From contig CACXEO010000096.1 of assembly GCA_902766785.1 (NCBI GenBank), forward strand, positions 62,001 through 126,000: DNA of 64,000 nucleotides, in the 5' to 3' direction. Positions 32,742 to 41,222 of the stretch are shown piece after piece. A model generated the notes under the pieces. The model had not been told where the DNA came from, did not search any database, and was given only the letters and a program-made list of their open reading frames with translations. The position numbers and the translations under genes were made by a program. How positions within the stretch are numbered: position 1 is the stretch's first letter; each line of letters begins with the position of its first letter. The DNA comes from Oscillospiraceae bacterium. Its GTDB lineage: Bacteria > Bacillota > Clostridia > Oscillospirales > Ruminococcaceae.

Positions 32742-32749
32742 TTGAAAAA
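32742..32749 (+). repeat. Possible right att core (TTGAAAAA)
   Basis: Same octamer and orientation as at 25952-25959, located exactly where the XRE remnant breaks off and sequence leading to mscL begins. Low sequence complexity keeps confidence low. Confidence 0.35.
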
Positions 32750-32791
32750 CTTAATAACAGCTGCCCGCACCTGGGAACTTTAGGCAATTTT

Positions 32792-33262
32792 TCACTCCGC
32801 CGCGCTTTTCGGGTTTGAATCCGCCTCGGCCAAGGGCGCCCGCTCTTTAAGCAGGTCACGGATTTCAGTGAGCAGCTCTGCTTCTGACGGGGCCTTGGAT
32901 GCTGCGGCGGCCTCCTCTTCCTTTTTCTTGCGGGCACGGGTCATAATTTTCAGGAAGAAGAAAATACAGACTGCAATGATCAGAAAATCAACGACATTCT
33001 GAATAAAATTACCGTACAGGATTGCCGATTCTGCCTTGACCACAGTGCCGTTTTCCACCACAGCCGGGCTGAGCACCCATTTGAGCGCCTTAAAATCGGT
33101 ACCTGATGTCAAAAACCCAAAGAGGGGCATCACCATGTCGTTCACAATCGAACTGACGATTTTGCCGAACGCGCCGCCGATAATAACACCGACCGCCATG
33201 TCGATGACATTGCCTTTAAATGCGAACTTTTTAAAATCCTCCCATAAAGCCTTCCCTTTCAT
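32792..33262 (-). CDS. mscL: Large-conductance mechanosensitive channel
   Basis: MscL opens under membrane tension and releases solutes on osmotic downshock. The 156-residue protein has the N-terminal amphipathic helix (WEDFKKFAFKGNVIDMAVG), TM1 with the glycine-rich GVIIGGAFGKIV gate, TM2 (about 78-98: FLIIAVCIFFFLKIM) and a charged cytoplasmic C-terminal bundle. ATG 33262 follows GGGAGG by 7 bases. The C-terminal tail is Ala/Glu-rich and a little longer than usual. A hairpin pair GCCTGTCC/GGACAGGC lies upstream at 33349-33370. Confidence 0.95.
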   Translation of the reverse strand: MKGKALWEDFKKFAFKGNVIDMAVGVIIGGAFGKIVSSIVNDMVMPLFGFLTSGTDFKALKWVLSPAVVENGTVVKAESAILYGNFIQNVVDFLIIAVCIFFFLKIMTRARKKKEEEAAAASKAPSEAELLTEIRDLLKERAPLAEADSNPKSAAE

Positions 33263-33390
33263 TTTAAAACCTCCCATTTATTTCTTTATTATGTAATTAA
33301 AAAGCCTGAGCTTTTTCCTATACACCAAAAATATATACCCATCCTTATGCCTGTCCAAGCGGGGACAGGCCCATACGTGCAACAGATATT

Positions 33391-33753
33391 TCATTCTTTG
33401 ATCCCATAAATCCGCTTGATATCGCTCAGTCCTTCCAGGATTTCGTCCTCAGAAAAACCGCATTGTTTAAGATAGCGAGGGTCAAGTTCAGACAGGGTGC
33501 GGTAAAATTCAAACGCGGCGGCAAGGTACTCCACTTTGGGTTCACTTTCAATAAGTTCAAACAGTTCGTTTTCCGCCTCGTTGATTTTTCCCTCTCCAAC
33601 CAGCTTCCGCAAACGGTAGGGCAGGTAGTTTTCAGACAGATACTCAAAAGGCACCTCTTCATCCTCCTGCTCCAAATCTTTTCCCAACAGTGTTTTGGCG
33701 AGAAATCGGGAAATCAGTTCTACTTCCCTCATAATAAAATCTTGCTGAAACAT
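33391..33753 (-). CDS. DUF6483-like helical protein
   Basis: The 120-residue acidic helical protein resembles a clostridial family I recall as DUF6483: start MFQQDFIMREVELISRFLA, middle LRKLVGEGKINEAENELF and end FSEDEILEGLSDIKRIYGI. Function unknown. The ATG at 33753 follows GGGGAGAG. It has its own promoter and lies upstream of mscL on the same strand, with no strong terminator between them, so partial co-transcription is possible. Confidence 0.72.
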   Translation of the reverse strand: MFQQDFIMREVELISRFLAKTLLGKDLEQEDEEVPFEYLSENYLPYRLRKLVGEGKINEAENELFELIESEPKVEYLAAAFEFYRTLSELDPRYLKQCGFSEDEILEGLSDIKRIYGIKE

Positions 33754-33779
33754 TCTAGCCACTCTCCCCATGCAACAAA

Positions 33780-33808
33780 ATCATACCCTATTTTTTCGAA
33801 AATCGCAA
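33780..33808 (-). promoter_or_regulatory. Promoter of the DUF6483-like gene
   Basis: On the minus strand TTGCGA (33803-33808) and TATGAT (33780-33785) are 17 bases apart, about 27 bp upstream of the start codon. Confidence 0.6.
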
Positions 33809-33869
33809 GCGGGAAGTGTTATAATCCGCACAAAAGTAAAAATAATAAAATTGTTTTAATTATTGCATT

Positions 33870-33886
33870 ATTTTACAAGAAATAAA
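33870..33886 (+). repeat. 17-bp direct repeat, copy 1 (upstream of the methyltransferase gene)
   Basis: ATTTTACAAGAAATAAA occurs here and again at 34951-34967, where it encodes the C-terminal FYKK and stop of the methyltransferase gene. This copy lies in an otherwise non-coding AT-rich stretch, about 75 bp before that gene. Confidence 0.8.
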
Positions 33887-33961
33887 ATGCTTTCTTGTAT
33901 TATGATGATGCTGATAAAGCTTTAACGGCTACCGCATTACAAAGAAGAGAGGCGCAACCAT

Positions 33962-34966
33962 ATGGATATGAAGCAATGGCTGGAAAATTTGAAAACAGCC
34001 CCCGTCAAAAAAGCAATGCCCATCTTGTCCTTCCCATCCATCCAGCTGCTGGATATTGGTGTAAAAGAGCTGATTTCAAGCAGCGATATGCAGTCCAAGG
34101 GGATGAAACTGATCGCCGACCGAACCGATGCCGCCGCCTCTGTCAGTATGATGGATCTCTCCCTTGAGGCGGAAGCTTTTGGTTCTGCCATCCGCGTCGC
34201 GGACGATGAAGTTCCGACCGTTATTGGCCATATCATTGAAAACCAGGAGCAGGCAGACGTCCTTCAGGTTCCCGAAGTCGGCGCCGGGCGTACCAGCATT
34301 TATATCGAGGCCATTGGAAAAGCCTGCAAGCTCATCACCGACCGGCCGGTCTTTGCCGGGGTCATCGGCCCGTTCTCCCTCGCCGGCCGGCTGCTCGACG
34401 TTTCGGAGGCGATGATTTACTGCTACGACGATCCGGATATGGTCCACACCGTTCTGACGAAGGTAACCGATTTCCTGATCAGTTATATCCGGGCGTATAA
34501 AGAGATCGGCGCCAACGGCGTGGTCATTGCCGAGCCGCTTGCAGGGCTTCTTTCTCCTGCCCTCAACGATGAATTCTCCGTACCTTACGTTAAACGGATC
34601 GTCGACGAATTGCAGGACGACAGTTTCATTATTATCTATCACAACTGCGGCGGCGGAACCATTCGGATGATCGACGGCATTCTTTCAATTGGTGCAGGCG
34701 CCTACCACTTCGGCAACGCCATTGATATGACCGAGATGATGAAGCACATCCCGGCTGATACCGTCGTCATGGGGAATATCGACCCCTCCACCCAGTTCCG
34801 CAACGGCACGCCGGAATCCATTCGGGAGGCAACCCTTTCTCTACTTGAGGCCTGCCACAGCTACCCGAACTTTATCATTTCCTCCGGCTGCGACATTCCG
34901 CCCCTCTCAAGCTGGGAGAATATCGACGCATTTTTTGCCGCTGTAGATGAATTTTACAAGAAATAA
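33962..34966 (+). CDS. Uroporphyrinogen decarboxylase-family methyltransferase (MtaA/CmuA-like)
   Basis: The 334-residue protein belongs to the URO-D superfamily. It shows the zinc/thiol-methyltransferase residues of the MtaA/MtbA branch rather than those of haem biosynthesis: HNCGGG (about 233) and SSGCDIPP (about 309) supply the His-Cys and Cys ligands. Such enzymes move methyl groups between a corrinoid protein and coenzyme M or another thiol/pterin. No corrinoid protein or substrate-specific methyltransferase is adjacent, so the partner is unknown. ATG 33962 is used; a second ATG lies at 33968. Confidence 0.83.
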   Translation: MDMKQWLENLKTAPVKKAMPILSFPSIQLLDIGVKELISSSDMQSKGMKLIADRTDAAASVSMMDLSLEAEAFGSAIRVADDEVPTVIGHIIENQEQADVLQVPEVGAGRTSIYIEAIGKACKLITDRPVFAGVIGPFSLAGRLLDVSEAMIYCYDDPDMVHTVLTKVTDFLISYIRAYKEIGANGVVIAEPLAGLLSPALNDEFSVPYVKRIVDELQDDSFIIIYHNCGGGTIRMIDGILSIGAGAYHFGNAIDMTEMMKHIPADTVVMGNIDPSTQFRNGTPESIREATLSLLEACHSYPNFIISSGCDIPPLSSWENIDAFFAAVDEFYKK

Positions 34967-34967
34967 A
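34951..34967 (+). repeat. 17-bp direct repeat, copy 2 (3' end of the methyltransferase gene)
   Basis: ATTTTACAAGAAATAAA, identical to 33870-33886. It includes the last codons and stop of the gene. Confidence 0.8.
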
Positions 34968-34989
34968 TCCTGTTCATTTTATCACCTCG

Positions 34990-35026
34990 CAAAGCCGCCC
35001 CTAATTACCGGGGCGGCTTTGTTTTT
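34990..35026 (+). terminator. Terminator after the methyltransferase gene
   Basis: CAAAGCCGCCCC pairs with GGGGCGGCTTTG around a short loop, followed by TTTTT. Confidence 0.92.
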
Positions 35027-35069
35027 CCGAAGAATTAACACCCTTTTGACACAGAGCCGCAAATTCCGC

Positions 35070-35098
35070 TTGTTTTTTATAAATCCTCTGCTTATAAT
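35070..35098 (+). promoter_or_regulatory. Promoter of the GH2 gene
   Basis: TTGTTT (35070-35075) and TATAAT (35093-35098) are 17 bases apart, about 55 bp before the start codon. A TTGACA at 35046 is too far from the -10 to serve it. Confidence 0.65.
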
Positions 35099-35152
35099 GA
35101 ACTTGAAAACGACTATATGATAAAACAGTTCTTATAAAGGGAGGAAACGCTT

Positions 35153-37342
35153 ATGCTGCAGCGCCTGTCCTGGGAGGTCGGCCCCTGTTCCGGCCGCGAG
35201 GAAACCCCAGCGGAATTCGTTCCGGCGGCCGTGCCTGGCGCCGTCCAGCTCGACTGGGCGAAAGCCAAGGGGCTGCCCGATTATAAATACGACTTGGGTT
35301 TCAAGGAGTACCGCTGGATGGAGGACTCCTACTGGCTCTACCGTTCCCCCCTGCGCCGCCAGACCTGCGCTTCGAATGAAAAAGCGTATTTTGTCTGCGG
35401 GGGAATTGATTATGAATTCGAAATCCGGATTGGGAAAAAGATTATCCTCCACCAGGAGGGGATGTTCCGCCCGGTGGAGTTCGAAATTACCCCTTACCTG
35501 GGTATAAACACCTACCTGGAAATTCTGATTTGGCCCGCTCCCAAAGACCCTTCCGCCTACTCGGATACCCGGGACGAGGCCAGGCAATGCTGCAAGCCTG
35601 CCGTCAGCTACGGCTGGGACTGGCACCCCCGGCTTATCCCGCTCGGCATCTGGGAAGAAGCCTGGATTGAAACCCGGGCGGAGAGCTTCCTGCGCGGAGC
35701 TGCGGCTGTCTATACCCTTTCCCACGATTATTCCCGCGCTGAAGTCACCCTCAAAGCGGAGCGGACCGGGGACGGGCCGGTGGAATGGCGCTTCCTTTCC
35801 CCAGACGGCGAGGAAGTTTTTACCGGCGAAGGGGACGACGTTACTTTCACAGTGGAGGAACCGGAGCTCTGGTGGTGTAACAGCTGCGGCAAGCCCGCCC
35901 TTTACCGCTACGAGGCTTATTTAGAGGATGAGCGCGGGGAGACGATCCGCAGGACCGGCCGGGTGGGGTTCCGCACAGTCGAGCTCGTCATGAATGAAGG
36001 GGCCTGGGATGAACCGGAAGGCTTTCCGCGGACCAGGAGCACCCCTCCTATCCAGCTGCGCCTTAACGGCGTCAATATCTTTGCCAAAGGTTCCAACTGG
36101 GTTAATCCGGAGATCTTTCCCGGCATCGTGACACGGGCTACCTACCTGCCCCAGATCAAGCTTGCCAAAGAGGCGAATATGAATCTGTTCCGCTGCTGGG
36201 GCGGCGCTTTTGTGGATAAAAACACCTTTTTTGAGCTCTGTGATGAATACGGTATTATGGTCTGGCAGGAATTCCCGCTGGCCTGCAACAACTACTATAA
36301 TTCAGAACACTACCTCAGCGTACTGGAGAGCGAAGCCACCGCTCTGATTGAACGGCTGAAGGGTTTTGCCTGCCTGGTGCTCTGGTGCGGCGGAAACGAG
36401 CTTTTTAATTCATGGTCCGGCATGACTGACCAGCATTATGCGCTGCGGCTTCTCAACAAGCTTTGCTATGAGCTTGATCGGGGACGCCCTTTTATTCCAA
36501 CCTCCCCACTTTACGGGATGGCTCATGGGTGCTATATCTTTAAATTTCGGACGGGAGAAGAGGTCTACGAAGCGATGAACCGCTCCCACTTCACCGCCTA
36601 TACCGAGTTCGGCGTACCGTCTATTGCAAATAAGGACTGCCTTTTTGCCGCCCTTCCGGAAAAGAAGCTCTTCCCCCTGGTTCCAAATGAGTCCACCGTT
36701 GCCCACCACGCCTTTGACGCCTGGCTGCCGGGCGACACCTGGAGCGGCCTGGATATGCTGCGTTTCTACTGGGGCGAGCCAAAATCGCTCGACGACCTGA
36801 TTGAGAAAACCCAATGGACCCAGAGCGAGGGATACAAATGCATCTTTGAAGAAGCCCGGCGCCAGAAACCCTACTGCTCCATGGCCCTCAACTGGTGTTT
36901 TAACGAACCCTGGCCAACGGTTGCCAACAATTCCCTTCTCAATTACCCTGCCTCCCCTAAAAAGGCTTATGAGGCGGTGAAGGCCTCCCTCCGGCCTGTT
37001 CTTGCGAGCGCCCGGCTGAACCGGTTCAGCTACCGGGCGGATGAACTGTTTGAAGCAGAGCTTTGGCTCCTAAACGACAGCCTGTCCCCGGTGAGCGCAG
37101 GAACCGTTTCAGCGTCCATCAAACTGGGCAGCACGGTGATCCGCCTTCTCGACTGGGAATATGAAGGGATGGAACCGAACAAAAACCAGATGGGCCCCGT
37201 CCTGCGGTACCGGCTTCCCAACCTCCCTGGAACAGACACTTTAACCCTTGTTTTGGAAGCGGGCGGGTATTCCTCCGAATACAGGCTGGTCTACTATCCC
37301 GCTCAGAAGGCTGAGAGCGGGCTGCGTATTTTGAATACATAG
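35153..37342 (+). CDS. Glycoside hydrolase family 2, beta-mannosidase-like
   Basis: The 729-residue protein has the GH2 domain series: a jelly-roll sugar-binding domain (about 1-180, SYGWDWHPRL), an Ig-like domain (about 190-280) and a TIM barrel (about 290-600). The acid/base Glu is in VLWCGGNELFNSW and the nucleophile Glu in YTEFGVPS, the pattern of beta-mannosidases. No signal peptide is seen, so it should act in the cytoplasm on imported oligosaccharides. It is somewhat shorter than typical beta-mannosidases. It stands alone between terminators; no sugar transporter is adjacent. ATG 35153 follows GGGAGG. Confidence 0.88.
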   Translation: MLQRLSWEVGPCSGREETPAEFVPAAVPGAVQLDWAKAKGLPDYKYDLGFKEYRWMEDSYWLYRSPLRRQTCASNEKAYFVCGGIDYEFEIRIGKKIILHQEGMFRPVEFEITPYLGINTYLEILIWPAPKDPSAYSDTRDEARQCCKPAVSYGWDWHPRLIPLGIWEEAWIETRAESFLRGAAAVYTLSHDYSRAEVTLKAERTGDGPVEWRFLSPDGEEVFTGEGDDVTFTVEEPELWWCNSCGKPALYRYEAYLEDERGETIRRTGRVGFRTVELVMNEGAWDEPEGFPRTRSTPPIQLRLNGVNIFAKGSNWVNPEIFPGIVTRATYLPQIKLAKEANMNLFRCWGGAFVDKNTFFELCDEYGIMVWQEFPLACNNYYNSEHYLSVLESEATALIERLKGFACLVLWCGGNELFNSWSGMTDQHYALRLLNKLCYELDRGRPFIPTSPLYGMAHGCYIFKFRTGEEVYEAMNRSHFTAYTEFGVPSIANKDCLFAALPEKKLFPLVPNESTVAHHAFDAWLPGDTWSGLDMLRFYWGEPKSLDDLIEKTQWTQSEGYKCIFEEARRQKPYCSMALNWCFNEPWPTVANNSLLNYPASPKKAYEAVKASLRPVLASARLNRFSYRADELFEAELWLLNDSLSPVSAGTVSASIKLGSTVIRLLDWEYEGMEPNKNQMGPVLRYRLPNLPGTDTLTLVLEAGGYSSEYRLVYYPAQKAESGLRILNT

Positions 37343-37345
37343 ACG

Positions 37346-37384
37346 AAAAGAGCCGCCCGGCTTAATAGCCGGGCGGCTCTTTCT
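37346..37384. terminator. Bidirectional terminator between the GH2 and MFS genes
   Basis: AAGAGCCGCCCGGCT pairs perfectly with AGCCGGGCGGCTCTT around TAAT. It serves both convergent genes. Confidence 0.92.
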
Positions 37385-37400
37385 TGCTGTTTGTAACCGT

Positions 37401-38705
37401 TTAGGGCTGCTGTTCCTCCAACGCCCACAAATGCCGGTCTCTTCGAAAGATCAGGCAGACTAAAACGCCCGCTGCGGCAATGGACAAAAACAGCAACGCA
37501 GCTCCTGAGCCTTTCCCTGTTCCGAGCAGGGAAAGCAGGATGCTTCCCGCCGGCTGCGCCTCCATCAGCGGCTCGCAGACAATATCGACAAGAAACCCGC
37601 CCAGCAGGTAACCGACCGGTATTGTGAAAAACTGCAGGGTATTGCGAACCGAATATACCCGCCCCTGCATCTCCACCGGGATGTGAGAGCGCAGCAGAAC
37701 ATCCATATTGGCGTTCATTACCGGGATGAAAAGCCATCCCAGCACCGCCCCGATACACCAGACCGGAACGCTCCTCCCCAGGGCAAGGATCAAGTTTTCA
37801 GTGCCCATTGAAAAGAGAAGGGCGTTGCAGATCACCCGCACCCGATTTTTGGGAGGGCGCGCAAAAGACACAATCACGCTTCCCGCAAGGGATGCAAGGC
37901 CGGTTATGGCATTGACGGTTCCAAGAGCCGTCTCGCCGCCACCTTCCCGCGAAAGCAGCATGGCGGGAAGGGCCGCGTTATACATGGAGGCGATAAGGTT
38001 GATCGCCGCCAGAAACAGGATGAGATCTAAAATCCCCCGGTTTTTCTTCAAAAACCACAGGCCATTTTTAGCCGCCTTGAAAACGGATTCTTTTACGGCA
38101 TCCGTCCTCAGTATTTCATGTGGGATCCGCACAAAACAGAAAAGTGTTATAAACGCCGCCGCAAAAGTCAAAAGGTCAATCAAAATAACCGCGTCCATCC
38201 CTGCAAAGGCGAGGACGGCGGTGGCGATCACCGGCGTCAGAACCGTATTCAGCGAATTGGAAAACGACCGCATTCCGCTGACCTTTTGGTACTGTTCCTT
38301 CGGCGCAAGAAGGCTGACCGCCACGTCAGAGGCGGGCTGTTGAACCGTATTCATCAGCCCGTTCAAAGCGTTGAGCAGGTAAAGGTGCCAAATTTCCAAA
38401 TTGCCGGTTTTAAACAGAAAGAGCACAGCAAGGGTGGTCAGCGCCGCAAAACCGTCGCAGACCAGCATGGTAACTTTTTTATTCCAGCGGTCGCTCAACG
38501 CGCCGGCAAAGATACTGAGCAACACATAAGGCGCATAGGAACAGATTGACAAAAGCGCAGTGGTAAGCGCCGATCCCTGCCGTTCGTACGACCAGATGAC
38601 CAGCGCGAAGCTGGTCATGGCACTGCCAAGGGATGACAGAGCCTGGGTCGACCACAAAAGGATAAACGTATGTAATCCCCTGAAGGGGTTTTTAAATGGC
38701 TTCAT
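37401..38705 (-). CDS. MFS transporter (macrolide-efflux/MFS_3-like)
   Basis: The 434-residue membrane protein has about twelve helices. The N-terminal half carries WSTQALSSLGSAMTSFAL and the loop GALSDRWNKKVTM, the motif A typical of the MefA/MFS_3 group of drug or metabolite exporters; the central DxxQPAS helix is also present. The substrate cannot be predicted. ATG 38705 follows AAGGAG. The 195-bp gap to the upstream GNAT gene contains a 9-bp hairpin (CTCCATGCA/TGCATGGAG, 38799-38838) that may be a leader structure. Confidence 0.87.
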   Translation of the reverse strand: MKPFKNPFRGLHTFILLWSTQALSSLGSAMTSFALVIWSYERQGSALTTALLSICSYAPYVLLSIFAGALSDRWNKKVTMLVCDGFAALTTLAVLFLFKTGNLEIWHLYLLNALNGLMNTVQQPASDVAVSLLAPKEQYQKVSGMRSFSNSLNTVLTPVIATAVLAFAGMDAVILIDLLTFAAAFITLFCFVRIPHEILRTDAVKESVFKAAKNGLWFLKKNRGILDLILFLAAINLIASMYNAALPAMLLSREGGGETALGTVNAITGLASLAGSVIVSFARPPKNRVRVICNALLFSMGTENLILALGRSVPVWCIGAVLGWLFIPVMNANMDVLLRSHIPVEMQGRVYSVRNTLQFFTIPVGYLLGGFLVDIVCEPLMEAQPAGSILLSLLGTGKGSGAALLFLSIAAAGVLVCLIFRRDRHLWALEEQQP

Positions 38706-38900
38706 TGTGACTTTGCTCCTTTTTCACTCTTCGGGCTATTCCCGGTTTATTCATGAAAAATGCAAAGTCCAGCCGGACGATTCTTAATGCTAAATACTCT
38801 CCATGCAGCTTCGCCCGTACATCAGACCTTGCATGGAGCTTTTGCAATACAGAGTTTCATTTTTAACACTCCTTTTTACCTCTATTTGTATATTATATGA

Positions 38901-39404
38901 TTATTTCAACAAAGAGTAAATGCAGGAATCGCCGATTTTCCCGTTTTTATAAACGCTGTTGTGCAGGACCGCTTCCAGGGCAAAGCCCGCTTTTTCAAGG
39001 GCGCGCCGCGATCCTGTGTTCCAGGCAAAAGGTTCGGCGTAAATACGTACAATGTCATACCGTTCAAACGCCTCTTTGCAAACCTGCCGGATTGCCTCCG
39101 GCATAATGCCGCGCCCCCAGAAAGGCTCTGCAAGCCAATAGCCCAGTTCGGCGGATTTCCGGTAGACATCGCTCCCGCAGGAAACAGAGATGTTACCCGC
39201 AGCCTCGCCGTTTACCTCTATCACACGCTGAAACCCGGCTGATTCATCGGCCTTCAGGCAGAACGCCACGTATTCCTCGGCGTCTTTCAGCGTGTATGGG
39301 CTTGGAAAAAAATTCCGCAGATTTCCGGCTATTTTAGGGTTGTCGGCAAACCGGGCAATGCTGGGCGCGTCACCCTCCCGCCAGTTCCTGAGCTTCCATT
39401 CCAT
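38901..39404 (-). CDS. GNAT-family N-acetyltransferase (RimJ/RimL-like)
   Basis: The 167-residue protein has the GNAT acetyl-CoA-binding region: LGYWLAEPFWGRGIMPEAIRQ (motif A, about 90-110, listed here by its ends) and the C-terminal NTGSRRALEKAGF with the family Asn and Lys. RimJ/RimL-like members acetylate protein N-termini or small amines; the substrate here is unknown. ATG 39404 follows AAAGGA. It lies downstream of murC by 32 bp and may share its transcript. Confidence 0.9.
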   Translation of the reverse strand: MEWKLRNWREGDAPSIARFADNPKIAGNLRNFFPSPYTLKDAEEYVAFCLKADESAGFQRVIEVNGEAAGNISVSCGSDVYRKSAELGYWLAEPFWGRGIMPEAIRQVCKEAFERYDIVRIYAEPFAWNTGSRRALEKAGFALEAVLHNSVYKNGKIGDSCIYSLLK

Positions 39405-39436
39405 TTTATTTTCCTTTCCGGCAGCTCCAGAGTCGT

Positions 39437-40804
39437 TTACTGCCTGCCGAGCATCAGTTTCGCCGCCTTGTAGATGTCGCCGCAGCCAAGGGTGATTACA
39501 AGGTCGCCCGGTTCGGCGTTTTCCAGCACGTAGTCCTTAATTTCTTCAAAGGTGTTGAACCAGACGCTTCCCGGCATTTTTTCACAAAGGTCCTTTGAAT
39601 AAATATGATAGGTATTCTTCTCACGCGAGCCCATAATTTCGGAAAGGACGATCCGGTCGGCAATCTGGAGAACGTCGATGAAATCATCAAACAAAAGCGC
39701 CGTCCGGGAGTAGGTGAATGGCTGGAAAACCGCCCATACTTTTTTGAAATCCAGCTTTTTTGCCGCTTCCAGCGTCACCCGGAGTTCAGCCGGGTGGTGG
39801 GCGTAGTCGTCTACTATGGTAACGCCATTCACCTCGCCCAGCAGTTCAAACCGCCGCCCCGCGCCGTTAAAGGCCGCAAGGGGCGCGCCAAGCTGATCCG
39901 GCACTACACCGCAGGCCAAAGCCGCGGCACAGGCCGCTACTGCATCCAGCACATTGTGCCGTCCAGCAACGTTAAGTTTAATATCTGCTACTTTATCCCC
40001 TTTGTATATTAATTCAAAAGACTGGCGGGTTCCGCCAAGGGGGGTAATATTCCGTGGGTAATAATCGTTTTGTTCTGTAAAGCCGAAGGTGGCTGCCTCT
40101 TTTCCCAGGCCTTCAACCGCTTTGCGCGTGTTTTCGTCGTCGCCATTGTAAATGAGAAGTTTTGTCGCCATCCCGGCAAAGGTACGGAACGACCGGATAA
40201 TATTTTCAAGCGTTTTAAAATAATCCAGATGATCCTCGTCAATGTTAAGGATCACCGCGACATCAGGGTGGAGCTTGAGGAAGTGATCCGAAAACTCACA
40301 GGATTCGCAGACCATGGTATCGGAGGTTCCCACACGCCCGTAGCCGCCGATCCGGGGCAGCTTACCGCCGATGACCGCCGTGGGGTCGGCGCCGGCATCC
40401 ATCAAAATTTGCGTCAGCATGGCGGTAGTGGTGGTCTTTCCGTGAGTGCCGCAGACACAGATGGTACTGCCGTACTGCCCGGTGATATACCCCAGCACAT
40501 CGTTGCGCTCCAGAAGCGGGACGCCGCTCGCCCGCGCCGCAATCAGTTCCGGGTTGTCGTCCATAATAGCGGAGGTATAGACAATCAGGTCCGCCCCCTC
40601 AATATTTTCCGCACGCTGGCCCATATGAACCGGGATACCCAGCCCCCGCACCAGCTTGACAATATCGGACTCGTTATTATCCGAGCCGGTAATGAAATAC
40701 CCTTGCGAATGGAGAATTTGGACAATCGGAAACATTCCCGAACCGCCGATCCCAATAAAATGCAGGTGCTGTTTTCCCTCAAGAGGATTTTTTTCCAGTG
40801 ACAT
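39437..40804 (-). CDS. murC: UDP-N-acetylmuramate--L-alanine ligase
   Basis: MurC adds L-Ala to UDP-MurNAc, the first step of the peptidoglycan stem peptide. The 455-residue protein has the Rossmann start HFIGIGGSGM, the ATP-binding loop CVCGTHGKTTTTAML (about 110), the central NIDEDHLDYF and the C-terminal DDYAHHPAEL and QPFTYSRT motifs. ATG 40804 is chosen from the ribosome binding site AAAGGATGG and family alignment; the frame stays open to 40963 but that part has no similarity. Of 40805-41222 I can support no gene. Confidence 0.96.
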   Translation of the reverse strand: MSLEKNPLEGKQHLHFIGIGGSGMFPIVQILHSQGYFITGSDNNESDIVKLVRGLGIPVHMGQRAENIEGADLIVYTSAIMDDNPELIAARASGVPLLERNDVLGYITGQYGSTICVCGTHGKTTTTAMLTQILMDAGADPTAVIGGKLPRIGGYGRVGTSDTMVCESCEFSDHFLKLHPDVAVILNIDEDHLDYFKTLENIIRSFRTFAGMATKLLIYNGDDENTRKAVEGLGKEAATFGFTEQNDYYPRNITPLGGTRQSFELIYKGDKVADIKLNVAGRHNVLDAVAACAAALACGVVPDQLGAPLAAFNGAGRRFELLGEVNGVTIVDDYAHHPAELRVTLEAAKKLDFKKVWAVFQPFTYSRTALLFDDFIDVLQIADRIVLSEIMGSREKNTYHIYSKDLCEKMPGSVWFNTFEEIKDYVLENAEPGDLVITLGCGDIYKAAKLMLGRQ

Positions 40805-41222
40805 AAATTCAGCCCATCCTTTCCATTTTGCCGCAGGTATGCTTATCACACCCCTAATCAAACGCCGCGGCCCAGCGTATATACTGCAGGCAAACGGAAA
40901 AATCCTTATACTGCGGTTAACGCCCGTCCCCAAAGCTATGATGAATGCCGCCTGGGACGGCAATATGAAAACAGCATACCTAAAAAAGAAATTTTAAACC
41001 GCTCTGCCCAAAAGCCAGCCAGTCAACGATGGCCGTACTCTTTCTATCGCTATAAACTTTCAGTTTTAAAAATAAAAACCAAGGGTGTCCTCTGTTTTTA
41101 TTATAGTACATTTATATGGTGAAATAAACAAGATTTTTCCAGTGATTTCGCCTTCTTCTGCCCGCACCTGAATAATTTTGAAGAAATGCCCAAAACTGTA
41201 TACAGAAAAGGGAGGAAAAGCC

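Larger units (their letters stand above)
25952..32749. mobile_element. Integrative mobilizable element between guaA2 and mscL
   Basis: The region is visibly more AT-rich than its flanks. It carries a full mobilisation set: tyrosine integrase, HTH/Xis-like protein, XRE regulator, MobC-like protein, AAA ATPase, MobV relaxase and TnpV. There are no conjugation (type IV secretion) genes, so it would need a helper. The left edge lies directly after the guaA2 stop. At the right edge an XRE gene is cut off near 32738. The octamer TTGAAAAA occurs at both edges (25952-25959 and 32742-32749) in the same orientation and may be the att core, but eight A-rich bases are weak evidence. Boundaries are approximate. 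Confidence 0.75.
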
